A DNA stretch of 64,000 bases. It comes from CAXNKH01 sp049296795. GTDB lineage: Bacteria > Pseudomonadota > Gammaproteobacteria > Burkholderiales > Burkholderiaceae_C. The DNA is taken from the NCBI GenBank assembly GCA_049296795.1, contig JBAQTC010000036.1, positions 25,022 to 89,021 on the forward strand, read 5' to 3'. Positions 33,418-43,114 of this stretch are shown piece by piece. Positions within the stretch are counted from its first letter, which is position 1, and each line of letters begins with the position of its first letter. The notes under the pieces were generated by a model. The model was not told the origin of the DNA. It did no database searches and worked only from the letters and a program-made list of their open reading frames with translations. Made by a program: the position numbers and the translations under genes.

Positions 33418-34824
33418 ATGAGTGACACGCTATCCCCAACCCTGCCGGTTTCCAAACCGGCCCCCAAAGTCGGTTTTGTCAGCCTGGGTTGTCCCAAAGC
33501 CCTGACTGATTCCGAATTGATCCTGACGCAGCTCAGCGCTGAAGGCTATCAAACTTCCAAAACATTCCAGGGTGCCGATCTGGTGATCGTCAACACCTGC
33601 GGTTTCATTGACGATGCCGTGCGCGAAAGCCTAGACACTATTGGCGAGGCGCTGGCGGAAAACGGCAAAGTGATCGTGACCGGTTGTCTGGGCGCCAAAG
33701 CCGGGGCCGATGGCACGAATCTGGTCAAACAAATGCATCCCAGCGTGCTGGCCGTCACCGGGCCGCACGCCACCCAGGAAGTGATGGATGCGGTGCATTC
33801 CAATCTGCCCAAACCGCACGATCCTTTCGTCGATTTGGTTCCCAATGCGTTTGGGGTGGCTGGCATCAAACTCACGCCGCGGCATTACGCCTACCTCAAG
33901 ATCAGTGAAGGTTGTAACCATCGCTGCACTTTCTGCATCATCCCTTCAATGCGCGGGGACCTGGTTTCGCGCCCGATTGGCGATGTGTTGAACGAAGCCC
34001 GCGCCTTGTTCGAAGGCGGGGTCAAAGAATTACTGGTCATCAGCCAGGACACTTCGGCCTACGGGGTTGATGTCAAATACCGCACCGGTTTTTGGGATGG
34101 GAAGCCAGTCAAGACCCGCATGCTCGACTTGGTGCAGGCGCTCGGAGCCATGGCTGAACCTTATGGTGCTTGGGTCCGTCTGCATTATGTCTACCCCTAT
34201 CCCAGTGTGGATAGCGTGATTCCTTTGATGGCAACTGGTTTGGTCTTGCCTTACCTGGATGTGCCCTTGCAGCACAGTCACCCCGATGTACTCAAGCGCA
34301 TGAAACGTCCGGCCAGCGGCGAGAAAAATCTGGAGCGGATCCAGCACTGGCGCGAACTTTGCCCTCAAATTGTGGTGCGCAGCACGTTCATTGCGGGCTT
34401 TCCCGGCGAGACTGAAGCCGAATTTGAGCACTTGCTCGATTTCATGCGTGAAGCACGAATTGATCGTGCCGGTTGTTTTGCTTACAGCCCGGTGGCCGGT
34501 GCTGCGGCCAATGACATTCCCGGAATGCTCCCGTCTGAATTACGTGAGGAGCGACGAGCCCGTTTCATGGCCGTGGCTGAAGCGGTTTCTGCGGGCAAGC
34601 TGCAGCAGCGTATTGGCTCCACCATGCAGATTCTGGTTGATTCAGCGCCAGCCATGGGTCGGCGTGGGGGTGTCGGCAGAAGCTATGCCGATGCACCGGA
34701 GATCGATGGTCTGGTCAAGTTGCTCGCACCTGAGAAAATAAGCAAAACGCTTAAAGTCGGAGAGTTCACTCAGGCACGCATTGTTGCGACCCAGGGTCAT
34801 GACTTGATTGCTGTGCCGGTTTAA
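33418..34824 (+). CDS. rimO: Ribosomal protein S12 methylthiotransferase RimO
   Basis: 468 residues. The N-terminal MTTase domain has the three cluster cysteines Cys25, Cys61 and Cys90. The radical SAM motif CNHRCTFC has Cys166, Cys170 and Cys173. A TRAM domain ends the protein. RimO adds a methylthio group to Asp88/89 of S12. It is a stand-alone housekeeping gene with a hairpin terminator after it. Confidence 0.97.
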   Translation: MSDTLSPTLPVSKPAPKVGFVSLGCPKALTDSELILTQLSAEGYQTSKTFQGADLVIVNTCGFIDDAVRESLDTIGEALAENGKVIVTGCLGAKAGADGTNLVKQMHPSVLAVTGPHATQEVMDAVHSNLPKPHDPFVDLVPNAFGVAGIKLTPRHYAYLKISEGCNHRCTFCIIPSMRGDLVSRPIGDVLNEARALFEGGVKELLVISQDTSAYGVDVKYRTGFWDGKPVKTRMLDLVQALGAMAEPYGAWVRLHYVYPYPSVDSVIPLMATGLVLPYLDVPLQHSHPDVLKRMKRPASGEKNLERIQHWRELCPQIVVRSTFIAGFPGETEAEFEHLLDFMREARIDRAGCFAYSPVAGAAANDIPGMLPSELREERRARFMAVAEAVSAGKLQQRIGSTMQILVDSAPAMGRRGGVGRSYADAPEIDGLVKLLAPEKISKTLKVGEFTQARIVATQGHDLIAVPV

Positions 34825-34844
34825 ATCGTACGCTCGGTGAAAAT

Positions 34845-34879
34845 AAAAAAGGCCGCTGAAGAATCAACGGCCTTTTTTT
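34845..34879. terminator. Rho-independent terminator of rimO, possibly bidirectional
   Basis: GGCCG at 34851-34855 pairs with CGGCC at 34868-34872, and TGA pairs with TCA inside across one C-A mismatch. Seven T follow on the right and an A-rich run precedes it on the left, so it can end rimO and also the leftward tRNA transcript. Confidence 0.9.
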
Positions 34880-34906
34880 GAAAACCTTCACGGTTTTACT
34901 TTATAT

Positions 34907-34991
34907 TGGTGCCCAGAAGAGGACTCGAACCTCCACACCTTGCGGCGCATGGACCTGAACCATGTGCGTCTACCAATTCCGCCATCTGGGC
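34907..34991 (-). tRNA. tRNA-Leu (anticodon CAG)
   Basis: An 85-nt tRNA on the minus strand with encoded CCA. The acceptor stem GCCCAGA pairs with TCTGGGC. The D-loop AATTGGTAGACG, a five-base-pair anticodon stem CATGG/CCATG with loop TTCAGGT, a class II variable arm and the T-arm GGTTCGAGTCC are all present. The anticodon CAG reads CUG leucine codons. Confidence 0.97.
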
Positions 34992-35013
34992 ATTCAGGAA
35001 AGAAGGAGATTGT

Positions 35014-37302
35014 ATCAAAAATATTGGTCAAACCAGCGCGTCGCTGGACGAAATCAGTGGAGTCATTCAAGGACACCGCGATGGTCATGGGTTCTTTCTG
35101 CGTGATGATGGAGAGGCTGACATCTATCTGCCGCCCAATGAGATGCGGGCCGTTCTGCACAATGACCGAGTCAAAGTACGGGTGGTTCGAAGTGACCGCA
35201 AAGGCCGTCCTGAAGGCCGGGTGCTTGAGATTGTTGAACGTCCGCCGCAGCCGATCATTGGCCGCTTGTTGCATGAGAGTGGGGTTTGGCTGGTCGCACC
35301 TGAAGATAAACGCTTTGGCCAAGATGTCCTGATTCCCAAGGGAGCGACTGGCATGGCCAAGGCCGGGCAAGTGGTGGTCGTGGAGTTGGTGGAGCCACCG
35401 GCGCTGTTCGGGCAACCCGTGGGCCGGGTTAAGGAGGTTTTGGGCGAAGTCGATGACCCGGGCATGGAAATCGAAATTGCAGTACGTAAATATAGCGTTC
35501 CGCATGAATTTTCGGATGCCTGTGTGGCTCAGGCCCGGAGCTTGCCCGATCAGGTCCGTGAACAGGATAAGATCCAGCGCATCGACTTGACCGATATCGC
35601 TTTGGTCACCATTGATGGTGAAGATGCGCGTGACTTTGACGATGCCGTTTACTGTGAGCCGGCCACGCAAGGGCGGGGCAAGTCGGCTGTGAAAGGGTGG
35701 CGTTTGCTGGTGGCCATTGCTGACGTCAGCCATTATGTGGAGACAGGTTCGGCTATTGATATCGACGCCTATGACCGGGCGACCAGTGTTTATTTTCCGC
35801 GTCGGGTAATTCCCATGCTGCCGGAAAAACTCTCCAACGGTCTGTGTTCACTCAACCCGGAAGTTGAACGTTTGTGCATGGTTTGCGACATGTTCGTCAG
35901 TAGCGAGGGCGAAGTTCAGGCCTATCAGTTCTACCCGGCAGTGATGTGGAGTCATGCCCGGTTCACCTATACCGAGGTGGCTGCGATACTGGCCAACACC
36001 CGTGGACCAGAAGCAGCACGGCGGAAAAAACTGGTGCCGGATCTGCTTAATTTGTCGGATGTGTACCACGCTTTGCTGCAGGCGCGCAACAAGCGCGGCG
36101 CGGTTGATTTCGAGACTACCGAGACGCAAATCGTTTGCGATGACAACGGACGAATCGAAAAAATTGTTCCGCGCACGCGCAACGAGGCCCATCGCTTGAT
36201 TGAGGAGGCCATGCTGGCGGCCAATGTCTGTAGCGCCGATTTCATCGCGCAAAGCAAGCACCCCGGTCTGTACCGGGTGCATGAAGGCCCGACGCCCGAG
36301 AAAATTGAAACCTTGCGCAATTTCCTCAAGGCCAGTGGCTTGTCCATGAGCGTCAGTGATGACCCGGTGCCGGCTGAGTTTCAGGCTATTGCAGCGGCCA
36401 CCAAAGAGCGACCCGATGCCCAGCAGATTCATTCCATGCTGCTACGCTCCATGCAACAGGCGATCTACACCCCGATCAACAGTGGTCATTTTGGCTTGGC
36501 CTTTGAGGCTTACACCCATTTCACCAGCCCGATTCGGCGCTATCCCGATTTGTTGGTGCACCGGGTGATCAAAGCGACGCTGGGGCGTTCCCGCTACCAG
36601 TTGCCTACCTTGCCGACTCCGGGCGAAGCGCATGCCAAGTTGTCGCGCCGTTTGGAAAAAACCTTGGCTGCACGGGTCAAGGATCCCGGCGAAAAACCGA
36701 AGAAAATCAGTGCCGATAACCTGGCTTGGCAGGCAGCAGGACTGCACTGCAGTGCCAACGAACGCCGTGCTGATGAGGCCAGTCGCGACGTTGAGGCCTG
36801 GCTCAAATGCAAGTACATGCGAGAGCATTTGGGCGAGGAATATTCGGGGGTAGTGAGCTCGGCCACCAATTTCGGAATTTTTGTGACCCTCGACGCCATG
36901 TTTGTAGAAGGGCTGGTTCACATCACTGAATTGGGCGGGGAATATTTCCGTTTTGACGAAGCACGACAAGAACTTCGAGGTGAACGCACTGGGACGCGTT
37001 ATGCCATCGGCTCACGCGTACGGGTCCAGGTCAGTCGGGTTGACTTGGATGGCCGAAGGATCGATTTCAGGTTGGTGCGCGAAGGCGAAGAGCTGTTGGC
37101 GCGGGCCATGAAAGACAAGGGTGTGCAACGTGAAGGGCTGGGCCGCGCAACGGCGAACGCAACAGCTCTAAAATCGGGCGGCAAACGCGCATCAAGGAAA
37201 ATTGACTCCCCTTCGGTGCACAGCAGCAAACCCGCGGCAACAGCCGGCAAGAAGGTAGCCCATAAATCCACCAAAGGCCGCAAATCCAGGCATCGCGGCT
37301 GA
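35014..37302 (+). CDS. rnr: Ribonuclease R, start codon uncertain
   Basis: About 760 residues of RNase R, a 3'-5' exoribonuclease. It has a cold-shock domain at the N-terminus (GVIQGHRDGHGFFLRDDGE), the RNB catalytic domain with acidic cluster DGEDARDFDDAV, an S1 domain near the C-terminus and a Lys/Arg-rich tail. The usual N-terminal helix-turn-helix extension (about 60-80 residues in E. coli) is missing. No ATG, GTG or TTG lies in frame between the tRNA gene and the cold-shock domain. AAGGAG at 35003-35008 points to ATC at 35014 or ATT at 35023 as a non-AUG start. Reading further upstream would run antisense through the tRNA. Confidence 0.9.
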   Translation: MKNIGQTSASLDEISGVIQGHRDGHGFFLRDDGEADIYLPPNEMRAVLHNDRVKVRVVRSDRKGRPEGRVLEIVERPPQPIIGRLLHESGVWLVAPEDKRFGQDVLIPKGATGMAKAGQVVVVELVEPPALFGQPVGRVKEVLGEVDDPGMEIEIAVRKYSVPHEFSDACVAQARSLPDQVREQDKIQRIDLTDIALVTIDGEDARDFDDAVYCEPATQGRGKSAVKGWRLLVAIADVSHYVETGSAIDIDAYDRATSVYFPRRVIPMLPEKLSNGLCSLNPEVERLCMVCDMFVSSEGEVQAYQFYPAVMWSHARFTYTEVAAILANTRGPEAARRKKLVPDLLNLSDVYHALLQARNKRGAVDFETTETQIVCDDNGRIEKIVPRTRNEAHRLIEEAMLAANVCSADFIAQSKHPGLYRVHEGPTPEKIETLRNFLKASGLSMSVSDDPVPAEFQAIAAATKERPDAQQIHSMLLRSMQQAIYTPINSGHFGLAFEAYTHFTSPIRRYPDLLVHRVIKATLGRSRYQLPTLPTPGEAHAKLSRRLEKTLAARVKDPGEKPKKISADNLAWQAAGLHCSANERRADEASRDVEAWLKCKYMREHLGEEYSGVVSSATNFGIFVTLDAMFVEGLVHITELGGEYFRFDEARQELRGERTGTRYAIGSRVRVQVSRVDLDGRRIDFRLVREGEELLARAMKDKGVQREGLGRATANATALKSGGKRASRKIDSPSVHSSKPAATAGKKVAHKSTKGRKSRHRG

Positions 37303-37342
37303 GAACTGAATTGATTTATAAAACCAACAGGAGATTTAAGAA

Positions 37343-38098
37343 ATGACTTCGAATAGCAAAATAGCCATCGTCACCGGAGCCGGAACCGGAGTGGGTAAAG
37401 CCGCAGCCCTGGCTTTGCTCAAGGATGGCTACAGCGTGGTCCTGGCAGGGCGACGTCTGGAGCCGCTGCAAGCCGTGATTGCCGAGTCGGGTGCCGGATC
37501 GCGCGGCTTGGCCGTGACCACCGACGTGGCTCAGCCCGAATCGGTCAAAGCCTTGTTCGACACCACGGTGAAGACCTTTGGTCGACTCGATGTTCTGTTC
37601 AACAACGCTGGTGTGAACGCACCAGGGATTCCCCTGGAAGATCTCACGATCGAACAATGGCGTTACGTGGTTGATGTGAATCTGAGCGGCATGTTTTATT
37701 GCATCCAGCAAGCTTTCCATGTGATGAAGGCGCAATCGCCGCGCGGTGGCCGCATCATCAACAACGGATCGATTTCTGCCCATACCCCACGCCCCAATTC
37801 GATCGCTTACACATCGACCAAGCATGGTGTGATGGGTTTAACCAAGACCGCTTCGCTGGATGGACGAAAGTACGATATTGCGGTCGGTCAAATTGACATT
37901 GGTAACGCGGCTACCGAGATGGCAGCACGGATGGCAACGGGTGTGCAGCAGGCCAATGGCGAAATTGCGATCGAGCCATTGATGGATGTCGCTGTTGTAG
38001 GTCAATCGGTGTTGTACATGGCCAATCTCCCCTTGTCGGCCAATGTCATGTTCCACACGGTGATGGCCACCAAAATGCCTTTCGCCGGACGCGGCTAA
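37343..38098 (+). CDS. Short-chain dehydrogenase/reductase
   Basis: 251 residues of a classical SDR. Cofactor motif TGAGTGVG at 11-18, NNAG at 87-90, and catalytic Ser143, Tyr156 and Lys160 (YTSTK). The acidic/basic pattern after strand 2 (AGRRLE) suggests NADP(H). AGGAG precedes the start. It stands between rnr and a leftward operon; the substrate is unknown. Confidence 0.93.
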   Translation: MTSNSKIAIVTGAGTGVGKAAALALLKDGYSVVLAGRRLEPLQAVIAESGAGSRGLAVTTDVAQPESVKALFDTTVKTFGRLDVLFNNAGVNAPGIPLEDLTIEQWRYVVDVNLSGMFYCIQQAFHVMKAQSPRGGRIINNGSISAHTPRPNSIAYTSTKHGVMGLTKTASLDGRKYDIAVGQIDIGNAATEMAARMATGVQQANGEIAIEPLMDVAVVGQSVLYMANLPLSANVMFHTVMATKMPFAGRG

Positions 38099-38101
38099 GG
38101 T

Positions 38102-39562
38102 TCAGGGTCGCAGCGAACGCGCCAACAAACTGGCGCTAAAAGCCTGTTGCTGCGGCCACTGGTCAGCGCTCAGGCCGTGTTGGTATACCGCCTCACACGC
38201 CGCCTGAAAAGCGCTCTGACCGGCTGCCAGCCGGGCCCCTATCAAACCTGCCAGAACGTCACCAGTTCCTGCCGTGGCCAGCAAGGCGCACCCGCTGGGG
38301 TTGATGGCGGGCAACTGGTTAGGCGAAGCCACCACGCTACCCGAACCTTTGAGCACTACGACGCAGTCAAAACGATCAGCCAATTCCTGAGCTGCGGCCA
38401 GCCGATCAGCTTGAATCTGAGGAGTCGTCAAGCCCAGCAAGCGCCCAGCCTCAAGCGGGTGGGGGCTGAGTACCGTTGGACGTTGGCGCTTCGCTCGGGA
38501 GCGCAATTGACGTTGCAACTGGCTGTCCTGGGCCAGCATATTGAGTCCATCGGCATCGAGCACAAGCCGCGCTGCAGTCGACAGTATCTGAGGCAGCGAA
38601 CTTTGGATGGCGGTTCCTCCGCCACAGCCAGCGACTACGGTCATGGCGTCCAGCCGCAGGGAGTCGATGGAGCGAAACATCAGCTCGGGTTGGACTGGGT
38701 CGGCAACCATGTCTGCATCGAGCAGGCCTACAAAAACACGTCCGGCACCTGCGTAAAGCGCCGCTGTCGCTGCGAGCAAAGCCGCGCCCGTCATGCCACT
38801 GGCTCCGCCGATCACGGCTACATCACCGTAGCTTCCTTTGTGGGAGTGGTGGTTGCGCCGAATGATTTGAGGTGCGCCGATCAACTTGGCTGTGGCGCTG
38901 GCCTGTCTGGCTTCGGTTGAGGCTCCCAGGGGGTCAAACCAGAGCGCGCCTGTGCAGTCGCGCCCCTGGGCTGTGAACAGGCCGGGTTTGAGTGACAGCA
39001 GGCACAAGGTATGTTGCGCTCGAATTACCCAGTCGGGTGCGTCTCCGGTGTCAGGATCAAGCCCTGACGGCAAGTCAACAGCGAGTACGGGCGCAGTCGA
39101 TGCGTTGACCAAAGCCAGGTACTGAGCCAGTTGCCCGGTTGGTGGCCGAACCGGCCCGATGCCCAGTAAGGCGTCTATACAGAGATCAAAGGACGGCGGC
39201 GGCGTTTCGCTGAACACTACGCCGGCTTCCTTAGCGCGCTTGCAGGACAGGACCGCATCGGCCGGAGCGCTGTCGGGGTGTCCAAGCCAGCTGACGACGG
39301 CTTGCTTGCCCCATTGTTTTAAATGGACAGCGGCCTGGATACCGTCGCCGCCGTTGTTGCCGGGCCCGCAAGCCAGCCAAATGGTTTTGGCGTGAGGCGC
39401 CAGCGCCAGTGCCAATCGGGCCAATGCCAGGCCGGCGCTTTGCATCAGGCTGTGGGGCGGCAGAGTGTTTGCCAAGTTGTGTTCCAGCAGTCGGCTGGCG
39501 GCAGCACTGTGCAGGGGTTCGGGCGTTGAATACTCGAATTGTTTCATCGGTAACTTCATCAT
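38102..39562 (-). CDS. nnrD: Bifunctional NAD(P)HX epimerase / ADP-dependent dehydratase
   Basis: 486 residues made of two domains. The N-terminal YjeF_N epimerase has GPGNNGGDGIQAAVHL. The C-terminal ribokinase-like dehydratase has PHPLEAGRLLG and the catalytic AGTGDVLAGLIGARLAAG. Together they repair hydrated NADH and NADPH. It is the last gene of the leftward amidase-dadA-nnrDE run, seven bases after dadA. Starts at 39562, 39559 or 39547 are all possible. Confidence 0.95.
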   Translation of the reverse strand: MMKLPMKQFEYSTPEPLHSAAASRLLEHNLANTLPPHSLMQSAGLALARLALALAPHAKTIWLACGPGNNGGDGIQAAVHLKQWGKQAVVSWLGHPDSAPADAVLSCKRAKEAGVVFSETPPPSFDLCIDALLGIGPVRPPTGQLAQYLALVNASTAPVLAVDLPSGLDPDTGDAPDWVIRAQHTLCLLSLKPGLFTAQGRDCTGALWFDPLGASTEARQASATAKLIGAPQIIRRNHHSHKGSYGDVAVIGGASGMTGAALLAATAALYAGAGRVFVGLLDADMVADPVQPELMFRSIDSLRLDAMTVVAGCGGGTAIQSSLPQILSTAARLVLDADGLNMLAQDSQLQRQLRSRAKRQRPTVLSPHPLEAGRLLGLTTPQIQADRLAAAQELADRFDCVVVLKGSGSVVASPNQLPAINPSGCALLATAGTGDVLAGLIGARLAAGQSAFQAACEAVYQHGLSADQWPQQQAFSASLLARSLRP

Positions 39563-39569
39563 GCCACGC

Positions 39570-40823
39570 TTAACTGGTTAGCCGCTCAATTCCGAAACCA
39601 GTGAGGTCGATGGCTGGTTTATTCTGGGTGATCAGATCTGCCACGGCGCGGGCCGAGCCGCAACTCAAGGCCCAGCCGCTGGAGCCGTGGCCACAATTAA
39701 GCCAAAGACCGGGAATGCCACTGGCTCCCAGTAGCGGTGGACCGTCGGGCAGCATGGGTCGGGCGCCTTTCCAGATTTGGATCCCATTGCTGTGCTGGGC
39801 GGCACCTGGAAACCAATCGTTAAGAACTTTGTAGAGGGTTTTGATGGCGTTATCAGGCTTGTGATGTTGTGAGCCGCCAATTTCGGCACTGCCAGCCACC
39901 CTAATCCGATTTCCCAACCTTGAAATAGCCACTTTGTAGCGCTCGTCCATCACGGCGCTACGCGGTGCGTTCAGGGGTTCACGCACCGAGGCGCTGACCG
40001 AATAACCGTAGACCGCTGCCATGGGGATTTTTAAACCCAAAGGTTTGAGCAGTTGGGCAGAAGCCAAACCAGCACACACCACCACCGCATCAAAAGCTAG
40101 GGTTGCGCTGGAATTTTGTATCTGCAGCTGCAGGGCTGGCGTCATATCGATCCGAGTCACGGAACTGTTGAAGACAAAATTCACGCCCTTGGCTTGGGCT
40201 TCGTTTTTGAGAAGCAGTGCGAATTCACGGCAGTTACCGACTTCGTCGCCCAGCACGTTAATGGCGCTGTGAAATTTCATTGCGGGGTTCAGTGCCGGCT
40301 CGATTTTTCGAGCGATTTCCATGCTGAGTTCTTGCCAAGCGATTCCGGCTTCGGTCAGGACTTGCAAACTCGACTGCAGCTGCTTTCGGTCCTGCTCAGC
40401 GCGCAACAAAATCAGGTAACCCTCACTGCGGTCGTAATCCAGCTTCAGATCACGGGTTAATTGATGCAGGCGTTCGCGGCTGAAGCAGGCCAGGGTGTGC
40501 ATCCGGGCGCGACTCGCCAAATAGGTCTCGAGCTTGCAGGCGCGATAAAACTTCCATAGCCAGGCCAGTTCGGTCAGAGATAGTGGCCAGCGTAATTTGA
40601 CAGGTGACGAACGGCCGAACAGTTGTGACAAAACTTTCAAGGGCAGGCCCGGGGTCGCCCAGGGCGTGACATAGCCCGGTGCGACGATGCCGGCATTGGC
40701 AAAACTTGCCTCTTCAGCGGCGGTTCCGCGCCGCTCGAAAACCGTGACTTCGTGGCCATCGGAGGCCAGTTCATAAGCCGTGGTGACGCCCACTATTCCG
40801 GCGCCAATGACTGCAATTTTCAT
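39570..40823 (-). CDS. dadA: D-amino acid dehydrogenase small subunit
   Basis: 417 residues, FAD-dependent DAO family. The dinucleotide motif VIGAGIVGVTTAYELASDGH opens the protein, followed by the DadA-type NAGIVAPGYVTPWATPG. It oxidises D-amino acids to keto acids, passing electrons to the respiratory chain. The start overlaps the stop of the upstream amidase (ATGA). The amidase may supply the amino acid. Confidence 0.92.
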   Translation of the reverse strand: MKIAVIGAGIVGVTTAYELASDGHEVTVFERRGTAAEEASFANAGIVAPGYVTPWATPGLPLKVLSQLFGRSSPVKLRWPLSLTELAWLWKFYRACKLETYLASRARMHTLACFSRERLHQLTRDLKLDYDRSEGYLILLRAEQDRKQLQSSLQVLTEAGIAWQELSMEIARKIEPALNPAMKFHSAINVLGDEVGNCREFALLLKNEAQAKGVNFVFNSSVTRIDMTPALQLQIQNSSATLAFDAVVVCAGLASAQLLKPLGLKIPMAAVYGYSVSASVREPLNAPRSAVMDERYKVAISRLGNRIRVAGSAEIGGSQHHKPDNAIKTLYKVLNDWFPGAAQHSNGIQIWKGARPMLPDGPPLLGASGIPGLWLNCGHGSSGWALSCGSARAVADLITQNKPAIDLTGFGIERLTS

Positions 40824-42181
40824 AAGGCTTGCGTCGTCGTTTCAAGCTGCTTCTCAATCAGCAAAGCCAGGTTCAAAATCCGATCGTCATGCAGTGCGCC
40901 ATGCCAAAGCATCAGGCCCACGGGGAGTTCATCCGGAGCTTGGCAGGGGATCGAGATAGCACAGCCGTCAAGCATGTTCACAGGACTGGTGTTGCGCAGC
41001 AGTTGGGCATTGATTGCAAAGAACGCTTGATCGCGCTCGGGGCCGGGTGCCAGGTCGGCAATCGGAGACGCAACCAAAGGAACGGTGGGCGACAGTACCG
41101 CGTCATAAGGCTTGAGTGATAGTCCCATCTGGCTGATCCAGTGCGAACGGGCTTGTGTCAATTCAATATATTCATAAGCGGTCATGCTGGCGCCGCGCTG
41201 AATGCGGGCCAGTACCCGGGGGTCGTATTGCTTGGATTTTGTTTCCAGCAGACGGCGGTGCCAGCTGTAACTCTCAGCCGCAGAAAACCCGCCACTGGCC
41301 TGGATTGCGCCGAGTTCGTTGATGGTCTCGAGCTTGATTTCATCGATTTGAGCACCGGCTTGGCGCAAAGTAGTCAAGCTACGCTGGTAGGCACGGCTGA
41401 CTGTGGGGTCTAAGCCATCGTGCATCAACGTGGTCAAAACGGCAAGTCGATAGGAGGACAAGGGAGCCGCACTGCGTGCCACGCTGTACTGGGCGAGGAT
41501 TTCATGGCTCAGAATTGCGTCCCGCACTGAACGCGTCAGAGCGCAGGCCGTGTCCATGGTGGTCGATAAGGGGACGGCGCCTGTCGTGGGTACGAATCGG
41601 GCTGTATTCTTGAAGCCGACGATGCCGTTGAGGGCGGCTGGAATCCGGATCGAGCCACCGGTGTCCGATCCCAGGCCGATGAAAGCTGCGCCAGAGGCAA
41701 CCGACACCGCCGCCCCGGAGGAAGATCCGCCGGGAATGCGGGGAATATCGGTCGCCGCGGCATTGGCGGGAGTGCCGAAATGGGGATTGATGCCAACTCC
41801 GGAAAAAGCAAATTCGACCATGTTGCTGCGGCCTATCAGCGCAGCACCGGCAGACTTCAGGCGTGCCACCGCTGGACAATCTTGTGCGGCCGGCATGGCA
41901 TCAGACAAGGCTGTTGAACCGGCAGTGCTGACCTGGCCCTGAATATCAAAAAGGTCTTTGACTGAAACCGCCAGTCCAGCCAGAGGCAGGGCGGCTTGGG
42001 TCGGATCGGCAGCGCTGGCGCGTGCTTGGTCAAACAGGGTTTGAAGGAAAACGTGCTCACAAGTTTTGGATCGAGCCACATCAATGCAGCGCTCGAGTTC
42101 GGCGACAGCGCTGGTTTGCCCCAGTCGCAGGCGTTCTCGCGTGCTGTGGAGGTCTGGCAAGAGGCGGGAAGTGTGTTTCAT
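40820..42181 (-). CDS. Amidase-signature hydrolase coupled to dadA
   Basis: 453 residues with an intact triad: Lys75 (VSVKDLFD), Ser153 (PGGSSSGAA) and Ser177 (GSDTGGSIR). It is distinct from the amidase at 30937. Translational coupling to dadA suggests a shared pathway that releases and then oxidises an amino acid, for instance from a D-amino acid amide. This is inference from context. Confidence 0.92.
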   Translation of the reverse strand: MKHTSRLLPDLHSTRERLRLGQTSAVAELERCIDVARSKTCEHVFLQTLFDQARASAADPTQAALPLAGLAVSVKDLFDIQGQVSTAGSTALSDAMPAAQDCPAVARLKSAGAALIGRSNMVEFAFSGVGINPHFGTPANAAATDIPRIPGGSSSGAAVSVASGAAFIGLGSDTGGSIRIPAALNGIVGFKNTARFVPTTGAVPLSTTMDTACALTRSVRDAILSHEILAQYSVARSAAPLSSYRLAVLTTLMHDGLDPTVSRAYQRSLTTLRQAGAQIDEIKLETINELGAIQASGGFSAAESYSWHRRLLETKSKQYDPRVLARIQRGASMTAYEYIELTQARSHWISQMGLSLKPYDAVLSPTVPLVASPIADLAPGPERDQAFFAINAQLLRNTSPVNMLDGCAISIPCQAPDELPVGLMLWHGALHDDRILNLALLIEKQLETTTQAL

Positions 42182-42182
42182 A

Positions 42183-42191
42183 TGTTACAAT
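42183..42191 (+). promoter_or_regulatory. Extended -10 promoter of rpsB
   Basis: TGTTACAAT is an extended -10 element (TG-N-TACAAT), with no clear -35 hexamer. Transcription would start near 42198 and give a leader of about 146 nt before rpsB. In other bacteria this leader binds S2 for autoregulation; I cannot confirm the S2 site here. Confidence 0.4.
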
Positions 42192-42343
42192 TGACCGGTT
42201 TAGCCGAGGGGTCTTAGGACTGCAAGGCGGACAAATCGCAAACCAGTTCATCTAAGGTGTTGTGATTTGAAGGCGGGCTTGAAAGTCGTCATGCAAATCA
42301 CAAGAATTGAATTGGATTTTAGACCCAACCTTTGGAGTTATTT

Positions 42344-43096
42344 ATGTCAGCAACCATGCGTCAAATGCTGGAAGCCGGTGTCCATTTTGGTCACCAAACC
42401 CGCTTCTGGAATCCCAAGATGGCCCCGTTTATTTTCGGCCATCGCAACAAAATTCACATCATCAACCTGGAAAAATCGTTGCCGATGCTCCAGGAGGCGA
42501 CCAAGTTCGTGCGCCAGATTTCTGCCAAGCGTGGAACCATTCTGATGGTGGGTACCAAGCGTCAGGCGCGTGAAATCGTTGCCACTGAAGCGCAACGCGC
42601 CGGTGTCCCATTCGTTGACCAGCGTTGGCTGGGCGGTATGCTGACCAATTTCAAAACCGTCAAAACGTCGATCAAGCGTCTCAAAGAGATGAAGGTTCAG
42701 CAAGAAGCGGGCCTCGATAGCATGAGCAAGAAAGAGCAACTGATGTTCGCTCGTGAATTGGCCAAGCTGGAAAAAGACATTGGTGGCATTCAGGACATGG
42801 CGTCCGTGCCAGATGCTATTTTCGTGATCGATGTGGGTTACCACAAGATTGCGATTGCCGAGGCTAAAAAACTAGGTATTCCATTGATCGCTGTGGTTGA
42901 CTCCAACCACTCGCCAGAAGGCATTGACTACATTATTCCTGGCAACGATGACTCGTCCAAAGCCGTGACTTTGTATGCACGTGAAATTGCTGACGCCATC
43001 ATTGAGGGTCGCTCCAATGTGGTTGACGATTTGGTCAAGGCTGTTGCCGCTGAGAGTGGTGATGAGTTCGTTGAAGTGAATGAGGCTGCTTCCTGA
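42344..43096 (+). CDS. rpsB: 30S ribosomal protein S2
   Basis: 250 residues starting MSATMRQMLEAGVHFGHQTR at the ATG with GGAG seven bases upstream. Signature segments HIINLEKSLPML, RQISAKRGTILMVGTKRQA and QRWLGGMLTNF are present. It is the first gene of the long rightward operon running to rnhB and beyond. Confidence 0.98.
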   Translation: MSATMRQMLEAGVHFGHQTRFWNPKMAPFIFGHRNKIHIINLEKSLPMLQEATKFVRQISAKRGTILMVGTKRQAREIVATEAQRAGVPFVDQRWLGGMLTNFKTVKTSIKRLKEMKVQQEAGLDSMSKKEQLMFARELAKLEKDIGGIQDMASVPDAIFVIDVGYHKIAIAEAKKLGIPLIAVVDSNHSPEGIDYIIPGNDDSSKAVTLYAREIADAIIEGRSNVVDDLVKAVAAESGDEFVEVNEAAS

Positions 43097-43114
43097 GTAG
43101 CGCCTGACTCGAAG

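Noticed and set aside
34906..35013. Upstream extension of rnr to 34906
   Set aside because: The added residues are translated from the antisense of tRNA-Leu and have no similarity to the RNase R N-terminus.
34888..35733. Long minus-strand frame opposite the rnr start
   Set aside because: It runs through the tRNA-Leu gene and antisense to the clearly coding RNase R cold-shock and RNB domains.
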